A DNA stretch of 64,000 nucleotides. Source: Anisus vortex. Its lineage: Eukaryota; Mollusca; Gastropoda; Planorbidae. Of the stretch, positions 1-11,679 are shown one piece after another; position 1 is the stretch's first letter, and each line of letters starts with the position of its first letter. Both the position numbers and the translations under genes were made by a program. The notes under the pieces were generated by a model, which was not told the origin of the DNA, made no database searches, and saw only the letters and a list, made by a program, of their open reading frames with translations. The stretch spans positions 30,511,382 through 30,575,381 of the forward strand of contig OX421507.1 in NCBI GenBank assembly GCA_949126835.1. Direction: 5' to 3'.

Positions 1-650
1 ATAAATAATACATGAACATCAAAATGTAATAAAAAATAAAACATGAACATCAAAATGTAATAATAAATAGTACATGAACATCAAAATGTAATAATAAATA
101 GTACATGAACATCAAAATGTAATAATAAATAATACATGAACATCAAAATGTAATAATAAATAATACATGAACATCAAAATGTAATAATAAATAATACATG
201 AACATCAAAATGTAATAATAAATAATACATGAACATCAAAATGTAATAATAAATAAAACCTGAACATCAAAATGTAATAATAAAAAATACATGAACATCA
301 AAATGTAATAATAAATAATACATGAACATCAAAATGTAATAATAAATAATACATGAACATCAAAATGTAATAATAAATAATACATGAACATCAAAATGTA
401 ATAATAAATAATACATGAACATCAAAATGTAATAATAAATAATACATGAACATCAAAATGTAATAATAAATAATACATGAACATCAAAATGTAATAATAA
501 ATAAAACATGAACATCAAAATGTAATAATAAATAATACATGAACATCAAAATGTAATAATAAATAAAACATGAACATCAAAATGTAATAATAAATAAAAC
601 AAGAACATCAAAATGTAATAATAAATAAAACAAGAACAGCTAAATGTAAT
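1..650. repeat. 31-bp AT-rich minisatellite
   Basis: About 21 head-to-tail copies of a 31-bp unit with core ACATGAACATCAAAATGT followed by AATAATAAATAAT. Copies are nearly identical except near the right edge, where they decay (ACAAGAACAGC). The array runs off the left edge of the window, so its full length is unknown. Confidence 0.95.
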
Positions 651-660
651 AATCAATAAC

Positions 661-1638
661 AGAAAAAAACTTAACATATCAATAACTAATAACACAAGAC
701 CATCCAAGAGGGCAACAACCAAATTCTCATACCTTATAATGAGTTGAACATTCTTTTGTTTTAACTTTCTACTTTCCTTAGGCTTACTACAAAAATGATA
801 AATATTGTCAGTGAAAAAGGCAAGCCTGTATCCTGCTGATTTATTTTACTTATGTTTTAATAAGATAACTTATTTAGTCTGATGTATTCAACAAAACTTA
901 ATCATTGTTTCAAAAATGGGATCTAGAGGCCGAAAAAACAAAACCTTTGGTTGACAATTTTCTAGATTTTAAATATTTAAAATGAATAATTATCTAAACT
1001 GTATAGATAAAAGTCAAATTTTTGTTAGTTTACCTATTAGATAATTCTAAGCCTTTTAAGTTAAAAAATGACCTTTTGCAAAAATGTTCTAACTGTTCTA
1101 ATTTTTTTTTTTTTATTCACACATGTTAATGTATGTAGTCATTGTTACAAACTTGAATTATAAAAAAAGAAAAATTGCAATAAAACAGTGACCCTTCACT
1201 GTGCACCTTAGAGTCCATGGGGAGAGGGGGGTGATGACCCAGTGAATGTCGAGGTTTTGGCTCGCTTGAAAGTCTGTAGACTAACTTTCTGAACTATCAA
1301 AAAAAAAAAAACATGATTTTAGGCTATCGACCAATCTGGGGTAACCATTCATATTTGTAGAACTTTTGTACGGCGTGGGATTTAACCTTAATTTTAGTCA
1401 GTTCTTCTTTAGCACTGACAGTGCTCACATGAATATTTTTTATCTTGGGCTTGTTTCCACATGATCTAATGATGTTTGAACTTAATTGTCACATTGTTCT
1501 ACACAATTTGTTTGAATTGATGCAACTTCTGAATGAGATTGAATGCAAGACAAATGTTATTTTATTATCTGCTAATAATTAAAGGAAGTTGGAACCCTTA
1601 GCAGTGACGTCATCCAAATAGAACAGACTTGGAGCATT
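661..1638. other. Unannotated AT-rich stretch
   Basis: No open frame, RNA gene or repeat was recognised. It contains homopolymer runs (T-run near 1107, A-run near 1299). If the candidate minus-strand exon at 2277-2446 is real, this stretch would be intron or further gene body. Confidence 0.5.
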
Positions 1639-2197
1639 ATTGACAAGTCTTAATGAGGTGTGACCTTTTCAAATGGAAGAGATCATAAATCTCCGGTGAC
1701 ATTTCCAGCCATTTTCATAAACAAAAACCATGATTTTTCTGGTGTTTGATAATTGATTTCAACCTCAACAGACAGTTCTGGTCTTTTAGAAATATACAAA
1801 GCATACAAGATTCGTTATGAGAAAACCGTTTTTATCATCAAAAGTGAGTAGGCGATAATTAATACTCGATAGTCGCGTTAGGTTAAATTTAGCTTTGTTT
1901 ATAAAATAAATTAGTCAAGAGTTGCGTCCTTGGTTATTAAAAAAACACAATGCGTAGATTCACAAAAAATAAAATTCTTTTTGATCAAGCAATTAGTTTG
2001 GAATTATAAATAGGTGATTCTTCAAATCTGACATCCACAATCAATCGTTTTCTTTTGGAAATGAAACATAATTTAATCCCATACAACTTTTAGTACAACC
2101 AGTAACGTCGCACATAGACATGTTTCAAATTGAATGAGACTGGAAATGTTTTTCTTGTCGACCATTTATGCATGCATAACCGTTAAGACTTGTCAAT
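1639..2197. mobile_element. MITE family A, copy 1
   Basis: The 559-bp element starts with ATTGACAAGTCTTAA and ends with the reverse complement of that 15-mer, so it has perfect terminal inverted repeats. It is alignable along almost its whole length with 21826-22413. Shared internal landmarks are GGTGTGACCTTTT, GTGAGTAGGCGATAATTAAT and AGTCAAGAGTTGCGTCC. No transposase is encoded. The superfamily is not assigned because the target duplication is ambiguous. Confidence 0.8.
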
Positions 2198-2276
2198 TGC
2201 CATGCAAGGTGAATTTGAACCCAATAGACATGACATAATATTGAGAATTTTCTAATGGAATAATTTATTTACATAC

Positions 2277-2446
2277 ATAATCTGAACGTCGTCATCTTCG
2301 TCTGCAGCACCGACATGAAGTTTTGCATCAGGAGGCAAAGGTAGCTTTTTGCTCTTCTTGTTTTTTTTCTTTTTCGTGTGTCTTTCTGGACTTGATTTTA
2401 ATTCCCCTTGCTCATAGGGGCTTTTTTGTCTTTTGGAGTCAGACAT
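2277..2446 (-). CDS. Candidate first coding exon, basic/acidic protein
   Basis: On the minus strand an ATG at 2446 opens a frame beginning MSDSKRQKSPYEQGEL. A Lys-rich tract (KKKKNKKSKK) follows, then an acidic patch (ADEDDD). The frame then reaches TTAT|GTATGTAAAT, a good 5' splice donor, at 2277/2276; reading on adds only a short AT-rich tail before a stop. Composition is unlike the surrounding AT-rich DNA and resembles the disordered N-terminus of a nuclear or RNA-associated protein. I do not recognise the family. Downstream exons would lie at lower coordinates, partly outside the window. MITE family A at 1639-2197 would then sit in intron 1. It could be a chance ORF; conservation would decide. 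Confidence 0.4.
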
Positions 2447-2654
2447 TTTTGTGAGTAAGCTTTTGGAAATAAAAAAAAAATGGTTTAATAAAATAAATAA
2501 TTTCATATTAGTAAATGGTATTGATATATATATTTTATATATTATTATATGCATACAAGAAATGCTGACTAAATATTACAAATTACAGAGGGCCCAAGAA
2601 ATTATCAACATTGGATCTTAATGGGCAGAGACCTTTATCTATATATAGATATAC

Positions 2655-2655
<1 letters not shown>

Positions 2656-2685
<30 letters not shown>
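2656..2685. repeat. (GATA)n microsatellite
   Basis: About seven uninterrupted GATA units flanked by ATATAC. Confidence 0.9.
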
Positions 2686-2964
2686 TACATAAACCTGATA
2701 CCAGAGCCCACACAAGCCTATGTAGCGCCCCAGGGCAAACGTTTCAGCGATGCCCCCTTGCATACTGTAACTGCTTTCTTAGTACCATATTTAGACTATA
2801 TTTGCCGTGACTAGAAGTGTCGCCCTCGGACATATGCCCCCTCCCCCCATCTGAGGGCACTGCCCGATACATGTATGTATATAAAGTTGGCTGTAATACT
2901 TAATACTGTAATGTAACAATGCTTTTTAAGAATCTTTTCCTAAGACCATACTATATCAATATTT

Positions 2965-3090
2965 AGGCAGGCTGGTTCTGCAGTTAGTTCACCGGACTGT
3001 CAACCACGACAGCCCGGGTTCTTATCATGCCGCCAACCGATCCCTGAGCCCTGCAGTAGATTTAGGCTAAGTGGACATAATAAATTATTA
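2965..3090 (+). mobile_element. Possible tRNA-headed SINE fragment
   Basis: TTAGTTCACCGG resembles an A box. About 40 nt downstream GGGTTCTTATCATGC resembles a degenerate B box, followed by a body ending in an A/T-rich TAATAAATTATTATTAA tail. It is a different family from the SINEs at 45.9, 50.7 and 53.5 kb. No target duplication was established. Confidence 0.35.
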
Positions 3091-3099
3091 TTAAATAAT

Positions 3100-4911
3100 C
3101 TTCTATTCTAGAAGGAACATCCCAGGACGTCTGTAAACTTATTTATTATAAACTTAACTTAAACATTCTAATATTACTAGTAATGGAATGGCATTGGTTA
3201 TTTTATCGAAGTGGCTATTCAGACTCGATAGACTTAGTTAGTATGCTATCTCAGCATCTGTTAGTTTAAAGGCCTATAATTCTATAATGGCTATAATCTA
3301 TAACTATAGGGTCTATAGTCTATAGGATAGGTTAGGGATGGCTAAGCTTTGTACTGTAGTATTTTTTGTAGGCTTTGTTTTTTGTAATGGAAGTTAGTAT
3401 TGGTTAGGTGAAATCAGATAGGGATAGATTTGGTGTTGTTGTTTTTTTTTAAAAATGTTTGTGCTATTTCTTATAACATATGGTAAGAATTATAGTAGGC
3501 CTATTTAGTGTGTTTTTTCCACTCTTTTTTTTTTACTTTTTATGTAATATATTTTTTATAGGCTAAATTGGTTCTAGTTCTAGGCTAGTGATTCCGACTG
3601 AAGCTGTGTCCAAATAGCCATTTCATTCTTAAGTAGACTAAAGTCTAAAGGGACCCGAGTCCAAATAGCCGCAGCCTCTTTTATTTTTAACAGGTATAGC
3701 GATAGGCAAAAGCCCTCTATGACAGTAGGCCTAGGCCTATGCTATACTAGATCTATAGGCCTATAATTTTAGTAGGCCTATTTCATTTTATTTCATTATA
3801 ATATTAAATAAAATATTAGGCTATCGATAACAGATTATTAGGCCTACCTGCAACTTTATGTAAGAGCTAAAATGCTGATTTAAAGCTTTGAAGAAAACTA
3901 GCTTTAATTTTAATGTTTTAATAAAGAGGAACCTTGCCACCATAGTATTAATGAATATAATTTTATAATTAAAAATAATATTAATTCCTAGTTGTGTCTC
4001 ATATCAGAGAAATTGGAAAAAATATAATTGTCTATTACCGAACGTTTTCAATCTTTTGTCGTAAGAGTTTCAGAAAAGCCAAGTTGAGCTTTTGAAAAAC
4101 CCCAGAAAAGTCAAGTTTTAATTAAAATAGTATTTGTGTTCAACTATGTGCACCGAATCGTTTAGGGTGAAATCATGCTTCCCAAAACCGTCTTCTATTT
4201 TTCCTTTTGCTAAATTTTGCACACTCCCCACCCCTTTATAGGCTTTATAGGCCTACTATTGGATTACCCTTTGCCCCCCCCTCTTACCCCTCCCTACTAA
4301 TTTACACCATTTGTCTCTCCTCGAATCCCACCTTGTATTGTTTTCTTTTGTCTGAACTTCTTACAGTTTATAACCTTTATAGTCATATAGTGTAAAGAAA
4401 CCACATGTCAATAAGGGATCACAAAAATAAACAAATTTCGTTAGTTTAATTAGACCCACACACAAGCTACTTTATATATATAGATAGGCCTACGGTAATA
4501 AATAATGTCCCAATACTTCTTTTTTTTTTCAAAAGTGTTTATTTTCATTTACGCATGTAGGCCTACAATTTTTTTCAATTCAATACAAAAGTTTTAAATT
4601 AAAGAAAAAGGATATGAGACAAATTTATTCATTTTTTTTTACAAAAAGGGATAGAAGACAGCAAGGAGATTTATATCTAACATTTGTGTGATTATGTCCC
4701 CTATTGGTGTTTCGATACATGTATAACTTTTTATGATCAAGGATATATAAACTCATACTTCAATAATTTGTTTTTCATATGTATAAATTTGAAAATATGA
4801 GGGTTCACATTTAGAAAAAGGAGAGAAAACACTTTTATTTTATTACATTTTATTCAAACAAAACCAAAGATAAAAAAGACAGCAATAGAAATTCATGTAC
4901 ATTGTTTATTA
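3100..4911. other. Gene-free AT-rich DNA rich in AGGCCTA
   Basis: No coding exon was recognised. The short palindromic word TAGGCCTA and variants recur many times between 3480 and 3850 and again near 4250, 4490 and 4560. Poly-T runs are frequent. A 62-codon open frame at 4207 has low-complexity composition and no start context worth annotating. Confidence 0.5.
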
Positions 4912-4992
4912 TTAACCCTTATAGTCCCGGGCGCGTATATAGCGGAACTGAAGGCAGCATAGATAGAAGTAGGTCGGTACGGGAAGGGTTAA
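4912..4992. mobile_element. piggyBac-like mini-MITE, 81 bp
   Basis: It begins TTAACCCTT and ends AAGGGTTAA, so the inverted termini include the TTAA that piggyBac elements use as target. Subterminal sequence is also inverted (CCCGGG near 4927, ACGGGAAGGG at the right). No coding capacity. Confidence 0.65.
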
Positions 4993-5059
4993 GTTGGTTT
5001 TGTTGTAAAAGGTAGTCTTTAATTTTTTTTTAATTTTTTTTTGTATCACATTAGCTCAG

Positions 5060-5221
5060 AAGAGACGTTTGCGTCGGCACAAAGCAAGTCTAAGGGAACT
5101 TAAAATTACCAAAAAGAAATTGACGGTGAAAAGACGAATGCAGATTTTGCAACAAGGCGGTTTTATCGGTGCATTATTGGGACCCGTCATTAACGTGCTT
5201 AAAGGCGTCTTGGGTTTTTAA
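5060..5221 (+). pseudogene. Polinton small basic ORF, C-terminal part
   Basis: The open frame is rich in Arg/Lys and ends with the Gly-rich hydrophobic tail QQGGFIGALLGPVINVLKGV before TAA at 5219-5221. Basic proteins with a GGF-hydrophobic C-terminus are common in Polintons and their adenovirus-like relatives. The N-terminus is missing: upstream sequence is T-rich and non-coding. Its function cannot be assigned from sequence alone. Confidence 0.5.
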
Positions 5222-5223
5222 CA

Positions 5224-5535
5224 ATGGCCAAGAAAATGATTTTGATCGACCCTCGTTTTTTAGAGTATATGAACCAAAAACCCTATGTACCACCTGATAG
5301 CCTACAAGACTTGGGTATGCAAATGCAACATGTTCAAGACAGAGAAGACTTGTCACCACGCGACAAAGTGAAACAATATCAACAAACACTACAGCTCTAT
5401 ACGAATCGCCTCGCCGAGTACAGACACAAACCATTAGGATTAATCGATATGAAACCACCTCTAGCCCAAACAATACAATCAATTACACCAACGGTTACAG
5501 ACGAAACACACAAAATAAATAACAGTCGAACCTAA
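5224..5535 (+). CDS. Polinton accessory ORF, 103 aa
   Basis: ATG at 5224 lies 2 nt after the stop of the previous ORF, giving virus-like compact spacing. The protein starts MAKKMILIDPRFLEYM and has a charged, probably helical middle (LSPRDKVKQYQQTLQLYTN). Its position, just upstream of the integrase, and its character match an unnamed conserved Polinton ORF. The reading frame ends at 5533-5535; the sequence to 5660 is out of frame and Pro/Lys-rich, suggesting that a frameshift truncated a longer protein. Intact start, uncertain end. Confidence 0.55.
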   Translation: MAKKMILIDPRFLEYMNQKPYVPPDSLQDLGMQMQHVQDREDLSPRDKVKQYQQTLQLYTNRLAEYRHKPLGLIDMKPPLAQTIQSITPTVTDETHKINNSRT

Positions 5536-5662
5536 AACAGAAGACGCGATCGAAATATTCGACTCGGCAAATAAAAACACCAACGAAATACCCACACCAA
5601 GACAATTCACCTCCAGCTAAAGATACTAGAAGTAAGAAGAGTAAGATACCAACCCCTGTCAA

Positions 5663-6734
5663 ATGGGACGGATGGCAACAGACCAAACACTAAGAAAGCA
5701 TTACTTCGACCCCAGTCGAGAGGGGGCCTATGGAGGGGTATTTAAACATCAAAAAATCGGAACCGAACAAATTAAAGAATGGCTAAGTCAGCAGGATACC
5801 TATACTTTGCATAAACCAATTCGGAGACGCTTTCAAAGGCGCGCCACCATAACAGGCGGTAGGCCTATAAAGCAACAGTTTCAAGCTGATCTAATAGATA
5901 TGCGAACCTTACGAAATGCCAATGACTGTGTATCTTACCTTGTGACCTGTATCGACGTGTTTAGTAAATTTGCCTGGGCTATTCCTATAAAGACAAAAAC
6001 TGGTATTAAAAGCGTTAGTGAAGGCAGTGCGTACAATTTTTGCGTCTAGCAAGTCGACTAGTTTTCAAACTGACAAGGGGTCTGAGTTCGTCAACAAAAC
6101 ATTCTTAACATTTCTTAAAGATGAGGGTGTGCATTTCTTCACCACGGAGAATGAAGATATCAAGGCCTCAATCGTGGAAAGATTCAACCGAACCTTAAAG
6201 GAAAAAATGTGGCGATACTTTACAAAAACAAACCGTCTTAGTTACATCGATGTAATTGAACGGTTGGTTCAAAATTGTAATCATTCCTATCACAGGAATA
6301 TTCGCATGGCCCCCATAGAGGTTAATTTGGACAATCAGGAGAGTGTGTGGAATACTTTATATGCACCCCTTGACATCCCTGACCGAAAAGTGTTTAAATA
6401 AGGGGACTGAGTCAGGATCGCCCCAAGCAGACAGAATTTTAAAAAGGGTTATACACCTTCTTGGACGGAAGAGTTGTTTACAGTTAGCCGCGTGAATTCA
6501 AGGACAAAACCAATAACGCATGAATCGAAAGATGATTCAGGTGAGGAGTTGAAAGGTTCGTTTTACAATAAGGAGCTTCAGAAAGTGGGAGACAAACAAG
6601 TGTACCGCATTGAGCATATTATACGAGAAAGACAAGGGGCCGGGGGTAAAGAATATTTAGTCAAGTGGTTTGGTCATAATCCGTCATTCAACAGTTTGAT
6701 TTCAGACAGGCTCCTTTCGAAATATAAAAACTAG
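5663..6734 (+). pseudogene. Polinton integrase with chromodomain, broken
   Basis: The retroviral-type (rve) DDE integrase core is visible in two overlapping frames. The first acidic residue is in QADLIDM, the second in FQTDKGSEF, and the catalytic Glu in SIVERFNRT. Polinton integrases use this core to insert the element into host DNA. A C-terminal chromodomain (VYRIEHIIRER, then EYLVKWFGHN) would guide it to chromatin. The gene is dead in this copy: a one-base frameshift lies near 6020-6045, and in-frame TAA and TGA stops lie around 6399-6410 between catalytic core and chromodomain. The frame resumes and closes after LLSKYKN. Confidence 0.8.
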
Positions 6735-6894
6735 CACTGACGATGACTGATACAGTGTTTGAGGAAACCATCAGCTCAATAGTTGTGGTGAAGCGAGACA
6801 AGTCTCCTCAGCGCCTAAAACATCCGTATCATCCACAATCTCGATTTGGTTTGGTAAACTAAAGACACGACCCGAAATTGTTTTCATTTCTCAA

Positions 6895-7155
6895 ATGCTA
6901 GTTATATATGTCGTCATCGGCTTTTCATTATTTAATCTGACTCGAGGAACCGCCGACGCGAACGAAGGAAAACTCTGGCTCGTGCTACTGTCAAGCTGTA
7001 TAGCCGTGTGTTTGTATTGTCATGTATATTGTTTTTCCAAGAATTGGAACACGCAATGTTTATTCTTCTCTCTCTCTCTTTTCTTACTACACACAATATT
7101 AGGACGTTTAGTAGGAAAACAAAAGGTTCTAGGTAATGTTGGGATTCTGTGTTGA
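6895..7155 (+). pseudogene. Polinton short membrane ORF, decayed
   Basis: Hydrophobic frame: VIYVVIGFSLFNLT, then LWLVLLSSC. The pairing of a Phe-Asn-Leu-Thr motif with LW-x-x-LLSSC recalls a small conserved membrane ORF that I associate with Polintons. After LLSSC the expected continuation is lost and Cys-rich sequence follows, so a frameshift is likely near 7000. Role unknown. Confidence 0.4.
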
Positions 7156-7160
7156 TCTCA

Positions 7161-7688
7161 AATTCTCAGGGTCTGGGAACGACTCATTATTTAATAGGGG
7201 AAGTTCCTATCGTTTTGTTATGAGTTTTGTAATGATACCATGATTTTCACCCCTACTGGTAATGGGTCTGTCCCTTGCACCACTCGGATAGTATTTAATG
7301 ATTTGTTTTGTCTGAAAGACAGAGAGTTTCAAAATATGTTCCTTTGAGAACGTTTGTGTTTGCAGTATTTTATTCTAACTGTACATAATAGATATATTGT
7401 ATATATTGAACATATCACCTGAAATAAACTATCAACAACAGTTACACTGAAGCTTCCTTGTCAAGTTACTATTCTATTGTGTTGTACACATTACTATAAG
7501 ATTTATCTACTACTCTAATGCCCAAGAAAGGAAATGTTGGAATACAAATACTGAGTTTGTGCCCAGGACTATAAGAAGAGTTCGTGTAATACTGAAACAT
7601 AAATATTAATAATTAAAGTCTCCCCTAGGACTAACGAGAATTATCAGCAAGATCTACACAGCTCTGGCCACAAGGGGATTGTGGACGT
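7161..7688. other. Unassigned flank between Polinton and satellite
   Basis: No gene was seen. The part from about 7533 (TGTTGGAATAC) to 7691 (GACGTAACA) has a TG...CA outline like a short solo LTR, but no partner copy was found in the window. Confidence 0.3.
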
Positions 7689-9650
7689 AACAGTATGTTT
7701 GTAATTTATATCACCGCCGTGTGTTTGTTTGTTTTTAATTTAATATATCACAGTCTTTTGTTTGTATGTTTGTAATTTATATCACTACCATGTGTTTGTA
7801 TGTTTGTAATTTATATCACCGCCGTGTGTTTGTATGTTTGTATTTTATATCACCATCCTTTGTTTGTAATTTATATCATCGCCGTGTATTTGTATGCTTG
7901 TAATTTATATCACCGTCCATTGTTTGTTTGTTTAAAATTCATATCATCACCGTGTGTTTGAATGTTTGTAATTTATATCACCGTCCTTTGTCTGTACGTT
8001 TGTAATTTATATCACTCCCATGTTTTTATAGGTTTATAATTTAAATCACCGCCGTGGTTTTGTATGTTTGTAATTTATACCACCACTGTGTGTTTTTGGA
8101 TGTTTGTAATTTATATCATCGCCGTGAGTTTGTATATTTGTAATTTATATCACTGCTGTGTTTTTGTATGTTTGTTTTTTATATCACCGCCGTGTTTTTG
8201 TATGTTTGAAATTCATATCACCACCGTGTTTTGTATGCTTGTAATTTATATCTATGCCGTGTGTTTGCATGTTTGTAATTTATGTCACTGTCCTTTGTTT
8301 GTATGATTGTAATTTATATGAACACCGTGTGCTTGTATATTTGTAATTTATATCACCACCGTGTGTTTGTATGTTTATAATTTATATCACCACCGTGTAT
8401 TTGTATGTTTGTAATTTAATTAACCGCCATATGTTTGTAATTTATATGACCGCCGTGTGTTTTTATATTTGTAATTTATATCACCGCCGTGTGTTTTTAT
8501 TTTTGTAATTTATATCACCGCCTTGTGTTTGTATGTTTATAATTTATATCACCACCGTGTATTTGTATGTTTGTAATTTAATTAACCGCCACATGTTTGT
8601 AATTTATATGACCGCCGTGTGTTTTTATATTTGTAATTTATATCACCGCCGTGTGTTTTTATATTTGTAATTTATATCACCGCCGTGTGTTTTTATATTT
8701 GTAATTTATATCACCGCCGTGTGTTTGTATGTTTGTATTTTATATCACCATCCTTTGTTAGTAATTTATATCATCGCCGTGTTTTTGTATGTTTGTAATT
8801 TATATCACCGTCCTTTGTTTGTATGTTTGTAATTTATATCACCGCCGTGTTTTTGTATGTTTGTAATTTATATTACCATCCTTTGTTTGTATTTTTGTAA
8901 TTTATATCAACGCCGTGTGTTTTGTATGTTTGTAATTTATATCATTATTCTTTGTTTCTATTTTTGTCATTTATATCACCGCCGTGTGTTTGTATGTTTG
9001 TAATTTATATCACCGTCCTTTGTTTGTATGTTTGTAATTTATATCACAGCCGTGTGTTTGTGTGTTTGTAATTTATATCACCGTCCTTTGTTTGTATGTT
9101 TGTAATTTATATCACAGCCGTGTGTTTGTATGTTTGTAATTTATATCACCGTCCTTTGTTTGTATGTTTGTAATTTATATCACAGCCGTGTGTTTGTATG
9201 TTTGTAATTTATATCACCGTTCTTTGTTTGTATGTTTGTAATTTAAATCACAGCCGTGTGTTTGTATGTTTGTAATTTATATCACCGCCTTGTATTTGTA
9301 TGTTTGTATATTATATTACCACCGTGTGTTTGTATGTTTGTAATTTATATCACCGCCTTGTATTTGTATGTTTGTATATTATATCACCTCCGTGTGTTTG
9401 TATTTTTGTAATTTATATCACCGTCCTTTGCTTGTATGTTTGTAATTTATATCATCACCATGTGTTTGTATGTTTGTAATTTATATTGCAGTCCTTTGTT
9501 TGTATATTCTTAATTTATATGACCGCCGTGTTTTTGTATGTTTGTCATTTATATCACTGCAGTGTGTTTGTATGTTTGTAAATTATATCACCACCGTGTG
9601 TTTGTATGTTTGTAATTTTTATCACTGACCTTTGTTTGTCTGTTAATAAT
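7689..9650. repeat. ~35-bp satellite array
   Basis: About 55 imperfect copies of a 34-36-bp unit with core GTAATTTATATCACCGCCG then TGTGTTTGTATGTTT. Two main variants alternate in places (CCGCCGTG and CCGTCCTT, e.g. 9000-9260), suggesting a higher-order dimer. The array decays to the right into related CTGCCATGTGTTTGTC units up to about 9870. Short frames here are repeat translations. Confidence 0.95.
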
Positions 9651-9870
9651 GTATTTCACCGTCATGTTTTTTTTTAGCTAGCATTGTTTTTCACTGCCAT
9701 GTGTTTGTCAGTTAGTAATGTATTTCACTGCCATGTGTCTGTCTGTTAGTAAGGTATTTTTCCGCCGTCTGTTTGTTGGTTATTTCTGTTATTTTGTTAT
9801 TATTGTATTTCTCACTTAGTAATGTAATCACTGCCATCTGTTTGTCAGTTAGTAATTTTGCCGTATGTAG

Positions 9871-10160
9871 ATACTTTTATACTTATAGGGAAAAAATACA
9901 TAGATAAAATATTTTTAGTAAATCTTTTATATAAAATACTAACACATTAACAAGTTCAGAGTTGATTTTTGTTTTTACTAACATGCAGTAGAAATATATT
10001 ATTATATTAAATATAAATAAATACCTTATGAAAATGTTCATTTCTAATTTATGTGGAATAGTATATCATGTAAAAAATCAATTTCTCATTTCTTTGTAAC
10101 CTTTCAAGATTCTATAGAGTAACATTAATTGAATAATAAAAGCAAATAGTTTTTTGTAGA
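9871..10160. other. AT-rich spacer
   Basis: No recognisable feature; simple AT-rich sequence between the degenerate satellite edge and the G-rich tract. Confidence 0.5.
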
Positions 10161-10164
10161 AAGA

Positions 10165-10372
10165 ATGTGAGGCGGGAGGGTGGGGTCGGTCGGTGGTAGG
10201 GGAAGGAAGGGTTAGTTCGAGGTGGGGGGATGGAAGGAAGTGGGGGGGGGGAGGGAAGGAGGGCGTCGGGATGGGGCGAGGGAAGGGAGGTCGGGATTGG
10301 GGAGATGGTAGGGAAAGGGGCGCCTTGATGGGGGGGGGGGGGAAGGCGGGGTATGAGGATGGAAGGGTGGGG
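10165..10372 (+). other. G-rich strand-asymmetric tract (G-quadruplex potential)
   Basis: About 200 bp are almost all purine with many runs of three or more G, including runs of about 10-14 G near 10242 and 10330. Several four-run clusters satisfy the G3+N1-7 rule for intramolecular G-quadruplexes. The open frame across it is a low-complexity Gly/Arg translation and not a gene. Confidence 0.8.
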
Positions 10373-10629
10373 GATATTGAACTTTATTATATGACAGTTG
10401 AATTAATAAAACATAGTTGTTTTCGTTAGTTTAGATTTATATGAATTGTTATTTTTAGCTATATCTCTTTTTTAAAATATTAACCTTAAGGTAGCTGATT
10501 CTATGTCAATCAGATCTTGAATACACAGTAAACTTCTATTGTAAAAAGATGCTTTTGTTTTTTAATGAGGCTTTACAATGTTTACAAATCGTATATAATT
10601 TAGAAGATACTCCTGTCTGTTTTGTTGCC

Positions 10630-11001
10630 ACCCATACACTAACATAACCCAACTATTACATGTTAAATATTTGGATACATGTATGGCGGTGTACTACACC
10701 CATATACTAACATAACCCAACTGTTACATGTTAAATATTTGGATACATGTATGACGGTATGTACTACACCCATACACTAACATAACCCAACTATTACATG
10801 TTAAATAGGAGGATACATGTATGGCGGTGTACTACACCCATATACTAACATAACCCAACTGTTACATGTTAAATATTTGGATACTTGTATGACGGTATGT
10901 ACTACACCCATACACTAACATAACCCAACTATTACATGTTAAATATTTGGATACTTGTATGACGGTATGTACTACACCCATACACTAACATTACCCAACT
11001 G
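10630..11001. repeat. 68-70-bp minisatellite, ~5.5 copies
   Basis: The unit begins ACCCATACACTAACATAACC and includes ACATGTTAAATATTTGGATAC. Length alternates between 68 and 70 bp according to GGCGGTGTAC versus GACGGTATGTAC. Confidence 0.9.
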
Positions 11002-11181
11002 TTGGCTCTAATCGGGACGGGTATCTTGTCACGCAAAACAGTGGATAATTGGATGCTCCTTTAGGATTTTAATTTTTGGCTTATTGTGATAATGAACTAA
11101 AAAGCAATAAAAATGAACATATTCTCTTACAAAAGATGCCCTTTGATGCAGAAACTTAAAAAAAGGAAGATCCATGCAGAA

Positions 11182-11645
11182 CAGGCAACAATTGAACCAT
11201 ATAGAAGATAAGATACACAGACGCAACAATTGAACCATATAGAAGATAAGATACACAGACGCAACAATTGAACCATATAGAAGATAAGATACACAGACGC
11301 AACAATTGAACCATATAGAAGATAAGATACACAGACGCAACAATTGAACCATATAGAAGATAAGATACACAGACGCAACAATTGAACCATATAGAAGATA
11401 AGATACACAGACGCAACAATTGAACCATATAGAAGATAAGATACACAGACGCAACAATTGAACCATATAGAAGATAAGATACACAGACGCAACAATTGAA
11501 CCATATAGAAGATAAGATACACAGACGCAACAATTGAACCATATAGAAGATAAGATACACAGACGCAACAATTGAACCATATAGAAGATAAGATACACAG
11601 ACGCAACAATTGAACCATATAGAAGATAAGATACACAGACGCAAC
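11182..11645. repeat. 38-bp minisatellite, ~12 copies
   Basis: Virtually identical 38-bp units (GCAACAATTGAACCATATAG then AAGATAAGATACACAGAC). Because 38 is not a multiple of 3 and the unit lacks stops on the minus strand, all three minus frames are open for more than 160 codons. These are repeat artefacts. Very low divergence implies recent expansion. Confidence 0.95.
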
Positions 11646-11679
11646 ATAAAAAAAACAACTGAATAGCTATAAGGACACA

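Larger units (their letters stand above)
5046..7160 (+). mobile_element. Polinton/Maverick remnant
   Basis: A 2.1-kb segment holds four consecutive plus-strand coding remnants: a small basic protein tail, a 103-codon ORF, an integrase with chromodomain, and a short hydrophobic ORF. This combination is typical of Polintons, large virus-like self-synthesising DNA transposons. No protein-primed DNA polymerase, packaging ATPase or major capsid gene is present, and no terminal inverted repeats were found. This is a truncated internal piece and not a complete element. Confidence 0.75.

Noticed and set aside
1..650. CRISPR-like array
   Set aside because: Direct repeats abut without unique spacers; this and the other arrays are eukaryotic minisatellites.
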